This document shows positions 53,266 to 62,658 of a stretch of 64,000 nt of DNA, piece by piece (within the stretch, counting starts at the first letter, position 1; each line of letters starts with the position of its first letter). This DNA comes from JBBIGV01 sp037447335 (GTDB taxonomy: Bacteria > Bacteroidota > Ignavibacteria > Ignavibacteriales > Ignavibacteriaceae). Location: assembly GCA_037447335.1 (NCBI GenBank), contig JBBIGV010000010.1:1-64000 (forward strand), given 5' to 3'. The notes beneath the pieces are model-generated. The model saw nothing but the letters and a program-made list of their open reading frames with translations. It ran no database searches and was not told the DNA's origin. A program made the translations under genes and the position numbers.

Positions 53266-54693
53266 TTAAACATCATAATAAAGAGAAAACTCGTATGGAT
53301 GCGGCTGCAATGCCATTGGTTTTATCTCTTTATCTGTTTTGTACTTAATCCATGTTTCGATTACATCGGAAGTGAACACATCTCCCTTAAGCAGATATTC
53401 ATGATCATCAGCCAATGCCTTAAGTGCTTCATTCAGGCTGCCGGGTGTTGATGGCACATCTTTTAATTCTTCAGGCGCCATATCGTAAATATCCTTATCG
53501 AGAGGTTCACCCGGATCAATGCGGTTTACTATTCCATCTAATCCTGCCATTAACATTGCAGAGAAGGCAAGATAAGGGTTGCAGGAAGGATCCGGGCATC
53601 GGAACTCAACACGTTTGGATTTCGGACTTGCAGAGTACATCGGTATTCGTACTGAAGCGCTTCGGTTTCTCTGAGAATAAGCAAGGTTAACAGGCGCTTC
53701 AAATCCGGGGACAAGTCTCTTATAAGAATTGGTTGTGGGATTTGTAAACGCGCAGAGAGAAGGAGCATGTTTTAACAAACCGCCAATGAAGTACAGTGCC
53801 ATTTCACTCAAGCCGGCGTAACCGGAACCTGCAAAAAGCGGTTTGCCTTTTTTCCACAAGCTGGTATGAACATGCATGCCGCTTCCATTATCACCGAAGA
53901 TTGGCTTTGGCATATACGTTACGGATTTATTGTTCATCTTTGCCGTATTCTTTACAATATACTTGAACATAAGAAGCTGATCAGCAGCTTTAACAAGCGG
54001 AGTAAATCGTAAGTCAATTTCGCATTGCCCGCCGCTTGCAACTTCGTGATGCTGTGCTTCAACATCAATACCTGCATTTATAAGATTCATAACCATTTCA
54101 TTTCTTAGGTCCATCAGGGAATCTGTGGGCGGAACAGGAAAGTAGCCCTCTTTGAAACGCGGTTTATAACCAAGATTGGGCTCTTCATCTCTGCCGCTGT
54201 TCCATCTTCCTTCAACAGAATCAACGTAATAAAAGCTGCTGTTTGGTTGTGAATCAAACCGGACGTCATCAAAAACAAAAAATTCAGCCTCAGGTCCGTA
54301 GTAAACTGTATCAGCTAATCCGGTTGAAATCAGATATGCTTCAGCTTTTTGTGCAATGTTACGCGGGCAGCGGGTATATTTTTCCTTTGTTGCCGGTTCA
54401 TACACATCACAGATTAAACTTAATGTCGGTTCTTTGATGAAGGGATCAATGAACATAGTTGAAGGATCAGGGATGATAAGCATATCGCTCTCATTTATGG
54501 GCTTCCATCCTCTGATAGAAGAACCGTCAAATCCGAATCCGTCTTCGAATGATCCCTTATCGAATTGAGATGCAGGCACGGTGAAGTGCTGCCACTGTCC
54601 CGGAAAGTCCATGAATTTAAGATCAATAAACCTGATCTTGTTTGCCTGGATGAATTTCAGGACGTTTTCTGCAGGTGAAGTTGTTTTTGCCAT
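53266..54693 (-). CDS. glnA: glutamine synthetase type I
   Basis: This 475-residue enzyme makes glutamine from glutamate, ammonia and ATP. It has the GS-I landmarks DGSSIRGW, the metal/glutamate site EAEFFVFD and EAQHHEVASGGQCEIDLRF, NGSGMHVHTSLWKKG, and RIPMYSASPKSKRVEFRCPD. A tyrosine in DKDIYDMAPEE aligns with the adenylylation site of enteric GlnA, so adenylylation control is possible. The upstream Lrp-family gene lies 84 bases away on the same strand and is the probable regulator. Confidence 0.96.
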   Translation of the reverse strand: MAKTTSPAENVLKFIQANKIRFIDLKFMDFPGQWQHFTVPASQFDKGSFEDGFGFDGSSIRGWKPINESDMLIIPDPSTMFIDPFIKEPTLSLICDVYEPATKEKYTRCPRNIAQKAEAYLISTGLADTVYYGPEAEFFVFDDVRFDSQPNSSFYYVDSVEGRWNSGRDEEPNLGYKPRFKEGYFPVPPTDSLMDLRNEMVMNLINAGIDVEAQHHEVASGGQCEIDLRFTPLVKAADQLLMFKYIVKNTAKMNNKSVTYMPKPIFGDNGSGMHVHTSLWKKGKPLFAGSGYAGLSEMALYFIGGLLKHAPSLCAFTNPTTNSYKRLVPGFEAPVNLAYSQRNRSASVRIPMYSASPKSKRVEFRCPDPSCNPYLAFSAMLMAGLDGIVNRIDPGEPLDKDIYDMAPEELKDVPSTPGSLNEALKALADDHEYLLKGDVFTSDVIETWIKYKTDKEIKPMALQPHPYEFSLYYDV

Positions 54694-54777
54694 ATAGCTC
54701 CTTATTAATGTTATAGATTAATGATATTTTTTATAAACTGAATTATTTCAGCAAATAAAGTGCCGTGACTGTTAAAG

Positions 54778-55224
54778 TTAAATATCCAGCACGGTTGTTT
54801 CTTTAATTGTTGAGAGCACAAACGTAGTTTTTGTTGACGTAACACCGGGCCACGATTGTATTTCACTTAATAACTTTTCCAATGCTTCAGTGTTTTTTAC
54901 AACAGCCTTCAATAAATGAGATCCTTCACCCAAAACCGAATGACACTCAAGTATCTGCGGAAGCTTTTCTACACGTGAGATCATGTTCTTGTAGTGTTTG
55001 GATGAATCCATAATAACCTGAATATAAGCCGTTATATCAAAACCGAATGCCTGTTTACTCAGCTTTGCATAGTAACCTTCAACAATTCCTTTTTCTTCAA
55101 GTTTTTTTAAGCGCTCGCTTACTGATGGAATTGAAAGCCCGACTAATTCAGCTAATTCATTTCTTTTTGTTCGCCCTCTGCGTTGGAGAGTGTTAAGTAT
55201 CTTAATATCTAAATCATCAAGCAT
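54778..55224 (-). CDS. Lrp/AsnC-family transcriptional regulator
   Basis: This 148-residue feast/famine regulator has an N-terminal winged helix-turn-helix (ILNTLQRRGRTKRNELAELV then SERLKKLEEKGIVEGYYAKL) and a C-terminal RAM/AsnC ligand-binding beta-alpha-beta domain (ITAYIQVIMDSSKHYKNMIS). It binds DNA as an octamer in response to amino acids. It sits directly upstream of glnA, so control of glutamine synthesis and autoregulation are likely. A strong promoter precedes it. Confidence 0.92.
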   Translation of the reverse strand: MLDDLDIKILNTLQRRGRTKRNELAELVGLSIPSVSERLKKLEEKGIVEGYYAKLSKQAFGFDITAYIQVIMDSSKHYKNMISRVEKLPQILECHSVLGEGSHLLKAVVKNTEALEKLLSEIQSWPGVTSTKTTFVLSTIKETTVLDI

Positions 55225-55265
55225 ATAATACCTTGTTATTTTAGGAATTCTGAAATTAAACGCTG

Positions 55266-55297
55266 CAAATATAAAGCAGGATCAAAAACAATGCAAA
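55266..55297 (-). promoter_or_regulatory. Bacteroidota-type promoter of the Lrp-family gene
   Basis: On the minus strand TTTG (55297-55294), exactly 20 bases, and TATATTTG (55273-55266) match the Bacteroidota primary sigma consensus TTTG-N19-21-TAnnTTTG perfectly. The predicted start of transcription is near 55259, giving a leader of about 35 bases. Confidence 0.7.
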
Positions 55298-55384
55298 TTA
55301 AAAAATTAAAATAATTAGGTGTTTTGTTAAAACAACCTTATATATTTAGGATTATTTTGAGAATTGTATCAGAATGGGAGGAAA

Positions 55385-56191
55385 TTAACGATTTATACCG
55401 TAGGGAGTAAAAGCCAGCTTTTCTTTTTTAACCTTCTCAAACAGGTCAAGATTAATCTGCGGTCTGTTTTGCAGCTCATGATAGAGGTGATATTGAACGG
55501 CAATATTATTAAGTGATTTTATTTTAATATCGTTCAACTCTAATCTGAATTGAACATCGCTGTCTTCTCCGATTGACGGCGCTTCATACCTTTCGTCAAA
55601 TCCGTTTATACTAAGAAAGTCGTTTTTATGAATTGAGAAGTTACAGCCCAGCAACCCGCGGTTTTTCTTGTTGAAATATTTTCTGAGGAATAGGTTCTTA
55701 GAATAAAATCCTTTTTCAACATCAACAGATCTTCCGAATAAGCCATCCATTATCAACAAAAATTTTTTTTCAAGAAAACCCGATTTAACTTTATCATAAT
55801 TCAGCTTTGCAGTGATACGCGGGGATAAGTTTACTCTTCTGCCTGTAAGACAAACTCCTGCTTTCCTGTTCATATAATGCTCGTGCAAAAACTCAGAATG
55901 CGGAACGCAATCTCCGTCAATGAAAATCAGATAATCAGCGGCTGTAGAAGCTATTGCTCTGTTAAGGATTTTATTTTTTCTGAAGCCATTATCTTCCTGC
56001 CAGAGATGAAGAAGAGGAAACTTAATTTGTGTGGAGAGTAATTCAAGCTCTTTAACAGTTTCCTGGTCGGAACCGTCATCTGCAACAATGATTTCAAAGT
56101 TACGGAAAGTTTGCCGTTCAAGTCCGGCAAAAATTAATTTCAGATAATCAATCCGCTTATAGAAGGATATTATCAGGGAAACTTCGGGCAT
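55385..56191 (-). CDS. family 2 glycosyltransferase
   Basis: This 268-residue GT-A glycosyltransferase has an N-terminal nucleotide-sugar region VSLIISFYKRIDYLKLIFAG and VADDGSD, the metal-binding DxD in FIDGDCVPH, and a C-terminal GT7-like SIGEDSDVQFRLELND with the catalytic ED. It is soluble or peripheral, for cell-surface glycan synthesis. It is the last gene of a run that includes the carbamoyltransferase, SxtJ and DUF5989 genes. Confidence 0.88.
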   Translation of the reverse strand: MPEVSLIISFYKRIDYLKLIFAGLERQTFRNFEIIVADDGSDQETVKELELLSTQIKFPLLHLWQEDNGFRKNKILNRAIASTAADYLIFIDGDCVPHSEFLHEHYMNRKAGVCLTGRRVNLSPRITAKLNYDKVKSGFLEKKFLLIMDGLFGRSVDVEKGFYSKNLFLRKYFNKKNRGLLGCNFSIHKNDFLSINGFDERYEAPSIGEDSDVQFRLELNDIKIKSLNNIAVQYHLYHELQNRPQINLDLFEKVKKEKLAFTPYGINR

Positions 56192-56196
56192 AAAGA

Positions 56197-56340
56197 TTAT
56201 TTCTCTTTGTCCTTTCTTAATTTGTCTTTAACCTTAGCACGCTTGTAAGCTTTTCGTTTTAGCTCTACCTTCGGCGGCTTCTGAGGTAAAGGCACGCGTG
56301 GTTTTTTCTTTTTTACTTTTATTTTTTCTTTCTTAACCAT
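56197..56340 (-). CDS. very basic small protein, 47 aa
   Basis: Start ATG 56338-56340, stop TAA 56197-56199. The product begins MVKKEKIKVKKKKPRVPLPQ and is about 45 percent lysine/arginine with prolines. It lies in line between DUF5989 and the GT2 gene, with 9 bases to the DUF5989 stop. The composition suggests a nucleic-acid-binding or membrane-surface tail-like peptide. No family was recognised. Confidence 0.55.
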   Translation of the reverse strand: MVKKEKIKVKKKKPRVPLPQKPPKVELKRKAYKRAKVKDKLRKDKEK

Positions 56341-56349
56341 TTACACAGT

Positions 56350-56508
56350 TTAAAAAATTGCATAGATAAATGGAGCTAAGGCAGAGCCCTGTGTTATTAT
56401 TATCATCCCGCCGAGTAAAAGAAGGAAAACAAGGATTGGTGCAAGCCACCACTTTTTTCTTACTTTAAGGAACTGCCAGAGTTCGCTGACTATAGATAGT
56501 TTACCCAT
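56350..56508 (-). CDS. DUF5989 family small membrane protein, 52 aa
   Basis: Start ATG 56506-56508. The sequence has the family look: LSIVSELWQFLKVRKKWWL, a single membrane helix APILVFLLLLGGMIIIT, and the end QGSALAPFIYAIF. DUF5989 proteins occur next to SxtJ and NodU/CmcH-type carbamoyltransferases, exactly as here. Their function is unknown. The gap to the SxtJ gene is 12 bases. Confidence 0.85.
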   Translation of the reverse strand: MGKLSIVSELWQFLKVRKKWWLAPILVFLLLLGGMIIITQGSALAPFIYAIF

Positions 56509-56520
56509 TTAGATATTCCT

Positions 56521-56967
56521 TTAAAATTGTCTTTCATATTCATGGTTATCAATTTTTTTTCTCTCTCTTAAATTCCAGTAAGATTCTGATTGCCTGTTTA
56601 TTTTCAGATCGAGAAATTTTTTGCCAAACAACCGACCGATAATTCCAATCGGAGTAAGTATAAGATAAAACAATACCGATAAAATTACACGTGTCATAAA
56701 CCAGCCAAGCAATATTGCCAGTATCATCCAGACTTTGTTAAAAGGTTTAAGTATTTGCGGAACAATAAGTGCTGAAACAAGAAAGAGCACAGAGAGAGAT
56801 AGAAAAACAATAAACAAATTCTTTCCCGTTATAAAGAGCACAATTGCAATCAGCAGGAAAACCACACCCATTGTAATTCCGAATTTCTTCAGTGCATCTT
56901 TTGTTTGGTTAATATGTTTTATTTCTTCTCTAATCAAGCTCAAATTCCTTTTCCCATTTAGTGTCAT
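56521..56967 (-). CDS. SxtJ-like membrane protein
   Basis: This 148-residue protein has about four hydrophobic segments (MGVVFLLIAIVLFIT, LFIVFLSLSVLFLVSALIV, WMILAILLGWFMTR, ILSVLFYLILTPIG) and the family C-terminal KINRQSESYWNLRERK. SxtJ was first noted in the saxitoxin cluster beside the carbamoyltransferase SxtI. The start overlaps the carbamoyltransferase end by 38 bases, so the two are coupled and probably act as a complex. Confidence 0.83.
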   Translation of the reverse strand: MTLNGKRNLSLIREEIKHINQTKDALKKFGITMGVVFLLIAIVLFITGKNLFIVFLSLSVLFLVSALIVPQILKPFNKVWMILAILLGWFMTRVILSVLFYLILTPIGIIGRLFGKKFLDLKINRQSESYWNLRERKKIDNHEYERQF

Positions 56968-58747
56968 CTTTTAATGGCTGCTGTTCTGTTTTGTCAAGCA
57001 GGTAATTTTCTAAAAGCAGATAGTCAATATTTGTTCTCATAAAGCACCGGTAAGCATCCAAAGGAGTACAAACTATAGGCTCGCCTCTTACATTGAAAGA
57101 GGTATTTACTATTACTGCACAACCGTAATCTTCATCAAACTTTTTTATTAATGAGTGAAAGAGAGGATTTGTTTCTTTATGCACAGTCTGAATACGTGCA
57201 GAATAATCAACGTGAGTAACTGCCGGTATATCCGAGCGCACAACATTGAGCTTATCAATTCCCCATAATTTTGCCTGAGCATCTTCCATTGGCTTTTGTC
57301 TCTCCTTTTTTACATCGGCTACGAGCAGCATGTAAGGCGAGGGGGTATCAAGATCAAAATATTCACTCACTTTTTCGTAGAGAACTGAAGGTGCAAAGGG
57401 GCGGAATCCCTCACGGAATTTTATCTTTAAGTTCATCAATGCCTGCATTTTGGGAGAGCGGGCATCACCAATAATAGACCTTGCACCTAATGCTCTGGGA
57501 CCAAATTCCATTCTGCCCAAAAACCATCCAACAACCTTTTCATCATTGATAAGCTTTGATACTACTGATGGTATTTCATCATTTGTTAGTTTTTTATAGG
57601 GGATGTTATTGCCGGAAAGAAATTGAATTATGGTTTCTTCTTTGAATTCGGGTCCTAAGAACGAACCTTTTTGTTTGTCATTTATACCATCAGCACTTCT
57701 TTGTTTTCCAAAGTAGTTATACCAGCCAATCAGAGCTGCACCAACAGCACCGCCTGCATCACTTGCTGCCGGTTGAATCCAAATGCTTTTAAAAGGTCCT
57801 TCTTTAAGCAGTTTGCCGTTAGCAACACAGTTTAGTGCTACTCCTCCTGCCAATACAAGGTTACTCATTCCTGTTTCTTTATGAACATACCGGGCAATCT
57901 TCATAACGATCTCTTCAGTAACATCCTGTACAGAGCGAGCAATATCCATTTCTTTTTGGGTAAGTTTTGATTCGGGAATACGCGGGGGGCCTCCGAACAA
58001 TTTGTTAAATTTCCTGTTAGTCATCGTTAAACCGGCACAATAGTTAAAATACTTCATGTTCATTCTGAATGAACCATCTTGCTTAACATCAATAAGTTCA
58101 TTCAGAATTATATCTTTATACTTCGGTTCGCCGTAAGGGGCAAGACCCATAACTTTATATTCACCGGAGTTAACTTTAAAGCCGGTATAATATGTAATAG
58201 CCGAGTAAAGCAGGCCTAATGAATGCGGGAATTTAATATCTGCCCATAGTTCAACCCGGTTATCGCAGCCGATGCCGTAGCTTGTTGTTGTCCATTCTCC
58301 AACTCCATCCATTGTTATAACAGCGGCTTCTTTGAATGGAGATGGATAAAAAGCTGAGGCGGCATGAGATTCATGGTGTTCGGGAAAAATTATTTTGCCC
58401 TCATAACCGAGCTCATTTTTAATAAGTTCTTTCATCCACAGTTTTTGTCTGATCCAAAGAGGCATTGATTTGATAAATGACTTTATTCCGACGGGTGCAT
58501 ACGCAAGGTAGGTTTCAAGTATTCTTTCAAATTTAAGAAAGGGTTTATCATAAAATGCAACAAGATCCAGATCTGCTGCCGATAAACTGCTCTCTTCAAG
58601 GCAGTATTTTATAGCATTAATCGGGAAGTTGTGATCGTGCTTTTTTCTTGTAAATCTTTCTTCCTGTGCGGCTGAAATTATTTCACCATCCTGAACGAGG
58701 CAGGCGGCGCTGTCATGATAAAATGCCGATATTCCTAAAATATTCAT
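56930..58747 (-). CDS. NodU/CmcH-family carbamoyltransferase
   Basis: About 605 residues from ATG 58747; a TTG at 58756 is an alternative start. The N-terminal Kae1-like ATPase domain shows ILGISAFYHDSAACLVQDG, the metal-binding FPEHHESHAASAFYPSPF and LAGGVALNCVANGKL. The C-terminal domain has FREGFRPFAPSVL and VNTSFNVRGEPIVCTPLDAY. The enzyme makes carbamoyl-adenylate from carbamoyl phosphate and ATP and moves the carbamoyl group to an acceptor hydroxyl, here probably a surface glycan or small molecule. It is grouped with SxtJ, DUF5989, a GT2 and a nearby SGNH protein. Confidence 0.9.
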   Translation of the reverse strand: MNILGISAFYHDSAACLVQDGEIISAAQEERFTRKKHDHNFPINAIKYCLEESSLSAADLDLVAFYDKPFLKFERILETYLAYAPVGIKSFIKSMPLWIRQKLWMKELIKNELGYEGKIIFPEHHESHAASAFYPSPFKEAAVITMDGVGEWTTTSYGIGCDNRVELWADIKFPHSLGLLYSAITYYTGFKVNSGEYKVMGLAPYGEPKYKDIILNELIDVKQDGSFRMNMKYFNYCAGLTMTNRKFNKLFGGPPRIPESKLTQKEMDIARSVQDVTEEIVMKIARYVHKETGMSNLVLAGGVALNCVANGKLLKEGPFKSIWIQPAASDAGGAVGAALIGWYNYFGKQRSADGINDKQKGSFLGPEFKEETIIQFLSGNNIPYKKLTNDEIPSVVSKLINDEKVVGWFLGRMEFGPRALGARSIIGDARSPKMQALMNLKIKFREGFRPFAPSVLYEKVSEYFDLDTPSPYMLLVADVKKERQKPMEDAQAKLWGIDKLNVVRSDIPAVTHVDYSARIQTVHKETNPLFHSLIKKFDEDYGCAVIVNTSFNVRGEPIVCTPLDAYRCFMRTNIDYLLLENYLLDKTEQQPLKDDTKWEKEFELD

Positions 58748-58762
58748 TTGTTGCAAAGAAAA

Positions 58763-60604
58763 TTATGGAATGATTTCTCTGCCTTCCTGCCATGGAAAGA
58801 CCCATTCAATGTTAGGAGCTAATAACGGAACAGCCGTTATTCTGCCGCCAAAACCGAGATGACGAAATCCAAAAGAGTTAATGCTTGTAACCGGTATCGA
58901 AACAAGCAGGTCTGTGTTAAACTGTATGCTGTACTTGTTAGCAAGCCTGATGGTGTAGTTAATCATCCTGATCCTCGTTTTAGCATAAATAATTTCATTT
59001 AAAATCTGGTCCTTCACTTTGTCAAATGGCTGCGGGGGTATAAATTTTTCTTCATGCTTTTCTATCAATTTAAAGATTGAATAGCCTTCCGACAGTATAA
59101 CAGGTCCGTAAATATCTCCGGCATTTAAAGTGCCGGCAATTCTGCCAAGCGCACCATGCTGCAAAACAGAGAACAACCCGAACTTCCCACCCCTGTCTTT
59201 TGTCCACTCCCGTTTTGTATAAACCGGGGCAAGTTCCTCAATTGGTACGCCAGCTTCGATTTTGTGCATCAGCATTTCCATTATTTCCAGGCTGTCGGTA
59301 AGGATTTCAATAATATCAACCAGCACAGGAAAATCTTTTCCCTTGTAATTCCTTTCGTAATATTCTCTCAGTTCGTGCTCTTCAACGGTTACGGAATCGC
59401 GGAAAGAGGATTGCATGTACTGAAAAAGATAATTATCCAGCCACATATTAAGGCTGTTTTGAACTTCAGGGTTCATATCAAGACTGAGTCTGTAACCTTC
59501 CCTTGCAAGCAGCTCACGTTCGATGGTTTGTCTTGTTACCTGATCTAACAAACCGAGAATGCCCATGGAAGAAACATCCTTTGTGTTAAATCCATCAAAA
59601 GCAATTATCCGGATAAATTCTTTCAGAGTAAGTGGTGCATCTTCAAACTTAATATAAATGATCTGAAGAGAGTCGGCCCCAAAGTATTCTTCCATAGCAG
59701 TAATATCTTCGGCAGTAAGTTGGAGCAAGTCGCTGTAACCTTCACCAAACCTGAGCTTTTTGTCCTGAAATATTTTTGCAAGTTTAACAGCAAGACTTTT
59801 CTGGAGCGGTGCACTTACATCAACTTTCTTATCCTTAAAAAAATCCCTGAAAAATTTCTTATAAAGTTCTGCTTCTTTTCTTGCCTGAATTGTTTTGCTT
59901 ACTGTTCTTCGTGCTTCTTCTATATCTTCATCTGTAGTGAAGATGAGATCAACCCGATTCTTAAGAGTAAAAATATACCAGCCGTCCGGTGTCAGGATCG
60001 GGGATGTAAATCCGCCATATTGCAGATTGTATAAACTATCTTCCACCTCATCAGCCATCTGTCCGTAAAAAATTTCTATTGGATCGGGCTGCTCGTCAAA
60101 TTCAGGTCGCTCTACAAGAATAGAATCGAAAGGAATTCCAAGCTTCATCAGGTTATACAGATTGTTTATTTCTTCTTCATCCTCAGAAAAAATAAAGTTG
60201 ACGAACAACCTTGCTGAGTTGCGTGTCCATCCCTCTCTTAATTCTTCGTCACTGATTTGAACCTGATCCCGAATGATTTTATGATAAAGTGCATCACGCA
60301 CAAACATTTTTTCGAACATTTGAGCAGAGAATTTAATTACTTCGGCAGTGTCAAGTCCGTTAGCAGCAGCTTCAAGCGCCCATAATTTTTCAGCTATCAA
60401 CGTATAAAGCATTTCAAGCTTAAGCGGGATTTCCATCTTCCTGATCTGCTTTCTGAACATAGGTGTAAATTCGTAACGCTTTTGGAACTCATCCTTTGAG
60501 ATGTTTAAATGCCCAACCCGCGCGACCGTATTATCATCAAGGTGCTGGGTGAAATGGCAGAAATTTAAAGTTAAGCAAAGTGCGGTAATAAAAAAGATGC
60601 GCAT
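58763..60604 (-). CDS. periplasmic peptidyl-prolyl isomerase (SurA/PpiC-like)
   Basis: This 613-residue exported protein has a signal peptide (IFFITALCLTLNFCH) and a SurA-like N-terminal helical chaperone region (VARVGHLNISKDEFQKRYEF). Two PpiC-type parvulin regions follow, the first around 135-215 and the better one at about 425-520 (PVYTKREWTKDRGGKFGLF, GYSIFKLIEKHEEK). It probably folds outer-membrane proteins. It is the first gene of the minus-strand run ending with the GT2. Confidence 0.8.
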   Translation of the reverse strand: MRIFFITALCLTLNFCHFTQHLDDNTVARVGHLNISKDEFQKRYEFTPMFRKQIRKMEIPLKLEMLYTLIAEKLWALEAAANGLDTAEVIKFSAQMFEKMFVRDALYHKIIRDQVQISDEELREGWTRNSARLFVNFIFSEDEEEINNLYNLMKLGIPFDSILVERPEFDEQPDPIEIFYGQMADEVEDSLYNLQYGGFTSPILTPDGWYIFTLKNRVDLIFTTDEDIEEARRTVSKTIQARKEAELYKKFFRDFFKDKKVDVSAPLQKSLAVKLAKIFQDKKLRFGEGYSDLLQLTAEDITAMEEYFGADSLQIIYIKFEDAPLTLKEFIRIIAFDGFNTKDVSSMGILGLLDQVTRQTIERELLAREGYRLSLDMNPEVQNSLNMWLDNYLFQYMQSSFRDSVTVEEHELREYYERNYKGKDFPVLVDIIEILTDSLEIMEMLMHKIEAGVPIEELAPVYTKREWTKDRGGKFGLFSVLQHGALGRIAGTLNAGDIYGPVILSEGYSIFKLIEKHEEKFIPPQPFDKVKDQILNEIIYAKTRIRMINYTIRLANKYSIQFNTDLLVSIPVTSINSFGFRHLGFGGRITAVPLLAPNIEWVFPWQEGREIIP

Positions 60605-60741
60605 AATTTTCGTATCAAATCAGATTAACTTAATTTATATTGTGTTTCAAATTATACGAATATCGTAATAAATACAAAGTAAAAATAAGTAATTGGAAAC
60701 ACTTCACACTAAAGAAAAAACCTTTTTCATTATAAAATAAA

Positions 60742-62658
60742 ATGACAGATAAAAGTTTAAAGATCAGGGATGAAAAAAAGAATCGCCATAAAGCTGCACC
60801 GCCCCCTCGCTGGTATTATATAATTCTGTTCCTGATACCGGTTTTATTCTTTGTCATTTTTGAACTATCGCTGCGTTTATTTGATTATGGCGAAAAGTAC
60901 GAGCAGTTCATAACCTATCCGGATCATTATCCTGATAAGTATTTCCTCAATCCGGGTTTAACAAAGAAATATTTTACAAATCTTAAAGAAGGACCGAGTC
61001 CGATTCCCGACGGTTTTGATATTATCAAAAGAGAAAATTCCTTCAGAGTGTTTTTACTCGGAGGAAGCAGCGCTGCCGGATGGCCTTATCCGCCCAATGC
61101 ATCAATATCGCGCCAGCTAAAACGAAGACTTGAACTCCTCTATCCCGATAATACAATTGAAGTTATTAACTGCGGCATCTCTGCAATAAACAGTTATACA
61201 ATAAGAGATTTTATTCCCGACATTATAAAACAAAAGCCTGATCTAATTATTATTTATGCGGGGCACAATGAGTACTATGGTGCGTTGGGAGTAGCTTCGT
61301 CAAGTACTTTGGGACAAAACAGATGGCTCATTAATACCTATATATGGCTTCAGCAATTCCGAACCGCACAACTTATTCAGAACATTATTAAAGGAATTTA
61401 CGGCTGGTTCGGCAGCGCAATGCAGGAAGGCGAATTTACAACGAATGAAACTCTGATGGCGAGAATGATCGGTGAGTCGTTAATACCTTATAAATCGGAA
61501 TTATTTTATTCCGGTCTTGAACAGTTTGAAGGCAACTTACACGACATACTGAAAATGTTTAAGGATGCGGATGTTCCCGTTATTATCGGTAGTGTTACAT
61601 CAAACCTTAAAGACTTAAAACCGTTTATTTCTTTAAGTGAAGGTGAGCATCCTTCCGCTGAAGAAGTATTCAAACAGGCGCAGTCAGAATATGAACTGGG
61701 AAATTATTCTTATGCTGCTGAACTGTTCCTTAAAGCCAAAGAACTTGATGCGCTCAGGTTTCGCGCCCCGAAAAAAGTAAATGAAATAATAGCGTCTGCT
61801 GCGCGGAAATTCGGATATATGATGACTGATATTGATTCGGTTTTTAAATCTTATAGTCCGAATAGGATAGTCGGATATAATCTTACAGTTGATCATCTTC
61901 ATCCGAATATTGATGGTTATAACCTGATTGCAAAATCATTTTTTGAAGCGATGGAAAAGCAGAATTACCTGCCAGCGGGAAAACGAAATAACCTCTCACT
62001 TATTATTCAGGACAGCGTATTGAACGCGCAGTTTCCCTTCACAGGAATTGATTCCGTTATTGCACACATAAAGCTTATAACATTAATTGGCGCATATCCG
62101 TTTGCGCCGCGGGGATCTCCGAATCACCTGCTTAATAATTTCAGACCGGAAGATGTAATTGATAGTTCAGCGATGAAAGTGATCAGAAAAGAAATGTTGT
62201 GGGAAGAAGGGCATTATGAAGTTGCAAAAAGATATTATTACAGCGGCGATTATGATAATTTTCTGAGGGAGATGAACGCTGTGATTGAGGAACGACCATT
62301 TAATGATGTTACCTGCGAAACTACAATTAATTTACTGATTGACGCTCAGCAAACGGACAGGGCGCTGCCGTATTTACACCGGCTGCACAAACTTAAGCCT
62401 TCGTACTTTACAAACAAATGGATCGGACAGATTTATCTTGTAAATAATAATTATACAGACGCACTGCTTTATCTTGGAGAAGCAAGCAAGTTGCCTGAAG
62501 CTGATTTCCAGTTGTGGTATAATCTTGCGGGGGCTTACTATTATAACAATAAAATTGAACTTGCACTATCGGCAGTAAAAAACAGTCTTGCACTCAACCC
62601 AAATTATCATTTGGCAAAAAATTTTTACGAGCAGTTGAAAACATTGAGTATGGAGTGA
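60742..62658 (+). CDS. membrane-anchored SGNH/GDSL hydrolase-like protein with TPR repeats
   Basis: This 638-residue protein has one N-terminal membrane helix (WYYIILFLIPVLFFVIF) and an SGNH domain: block I LLGGSSAAG (105-113, Ser nucleophile), the block III Asn in YAGHNEYYG (172-180), and the block V DHLHPN with catalytic Asp and His. The C-terminal half has TPR-like repeats (VAKRYYYSGDYDNFLREMNA, NAIELALSAVKNSLALNPNY-type). It is probably an envelope O-acyl esterase or transferase. It is divergent from the PPIase/carbamoyltransferase run; SGNH proteins commonly accompany that module. Confidence 0.82.
   Translation: MTDKSLKIRDEKKNRHKAAPPPRWYYIILFLIPVLFFVIFELSLRLFDYGEKYEQFITYPDHYPDKYFLNPGLTKKYFTNLKEGPSPIPDGFDIIKRENSFRVFLLGGSSAAGWPYPPNASISRQLKRRLELLYPDNTIEVINCGISAINSYTIRDFIPDIIKQKPDLIIIYAGHNEYYGALGVASSSTLGQNRWLINTYIWLQQFRTAQLIQNIIKGIYGWFGSAMQEGEFTTNETLMARMIGESLIPYKSELFYSGLEQFEGNLHDILKMFKDADVPVIIGSVTSNLKDLKPFISLSEGEHPSAEEVFKQAQSEYELGNYSYAAELFLKAKELDALRFRAPKKVNEIIASAARKFGYMMTDIDSVFKSYSPNRIVGYNLTVDHLHPNIDGYNLIAKSFFEAMEKQNYLPAGKRNNLSLIIQDSVLNAQFPFTGIDSVIAHIKLITLIGAYPFAPRGSPNHLLNNFRPEDVIDSSAMKVIRKEMLWEEGHYEVAKRYYYSGDYDNFLREMNAVIEERPFNDVTCETTINLLIDAQQTDRALPYLHRLHKLKPSYFTNKWIGQIYLVNNNYTDALLYLGEASKLPEADFQLWYNLAGAYYYNNKIELALSAVKNSLALNPNYHLAKNFYEQLKTLSME

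Noticed and set aside
53160..53348. Plus-strand 62-codon frame over the glnA terminator
   Set aside because: It runs through the terminator hairpin and the antisense of glnA; no coding character.
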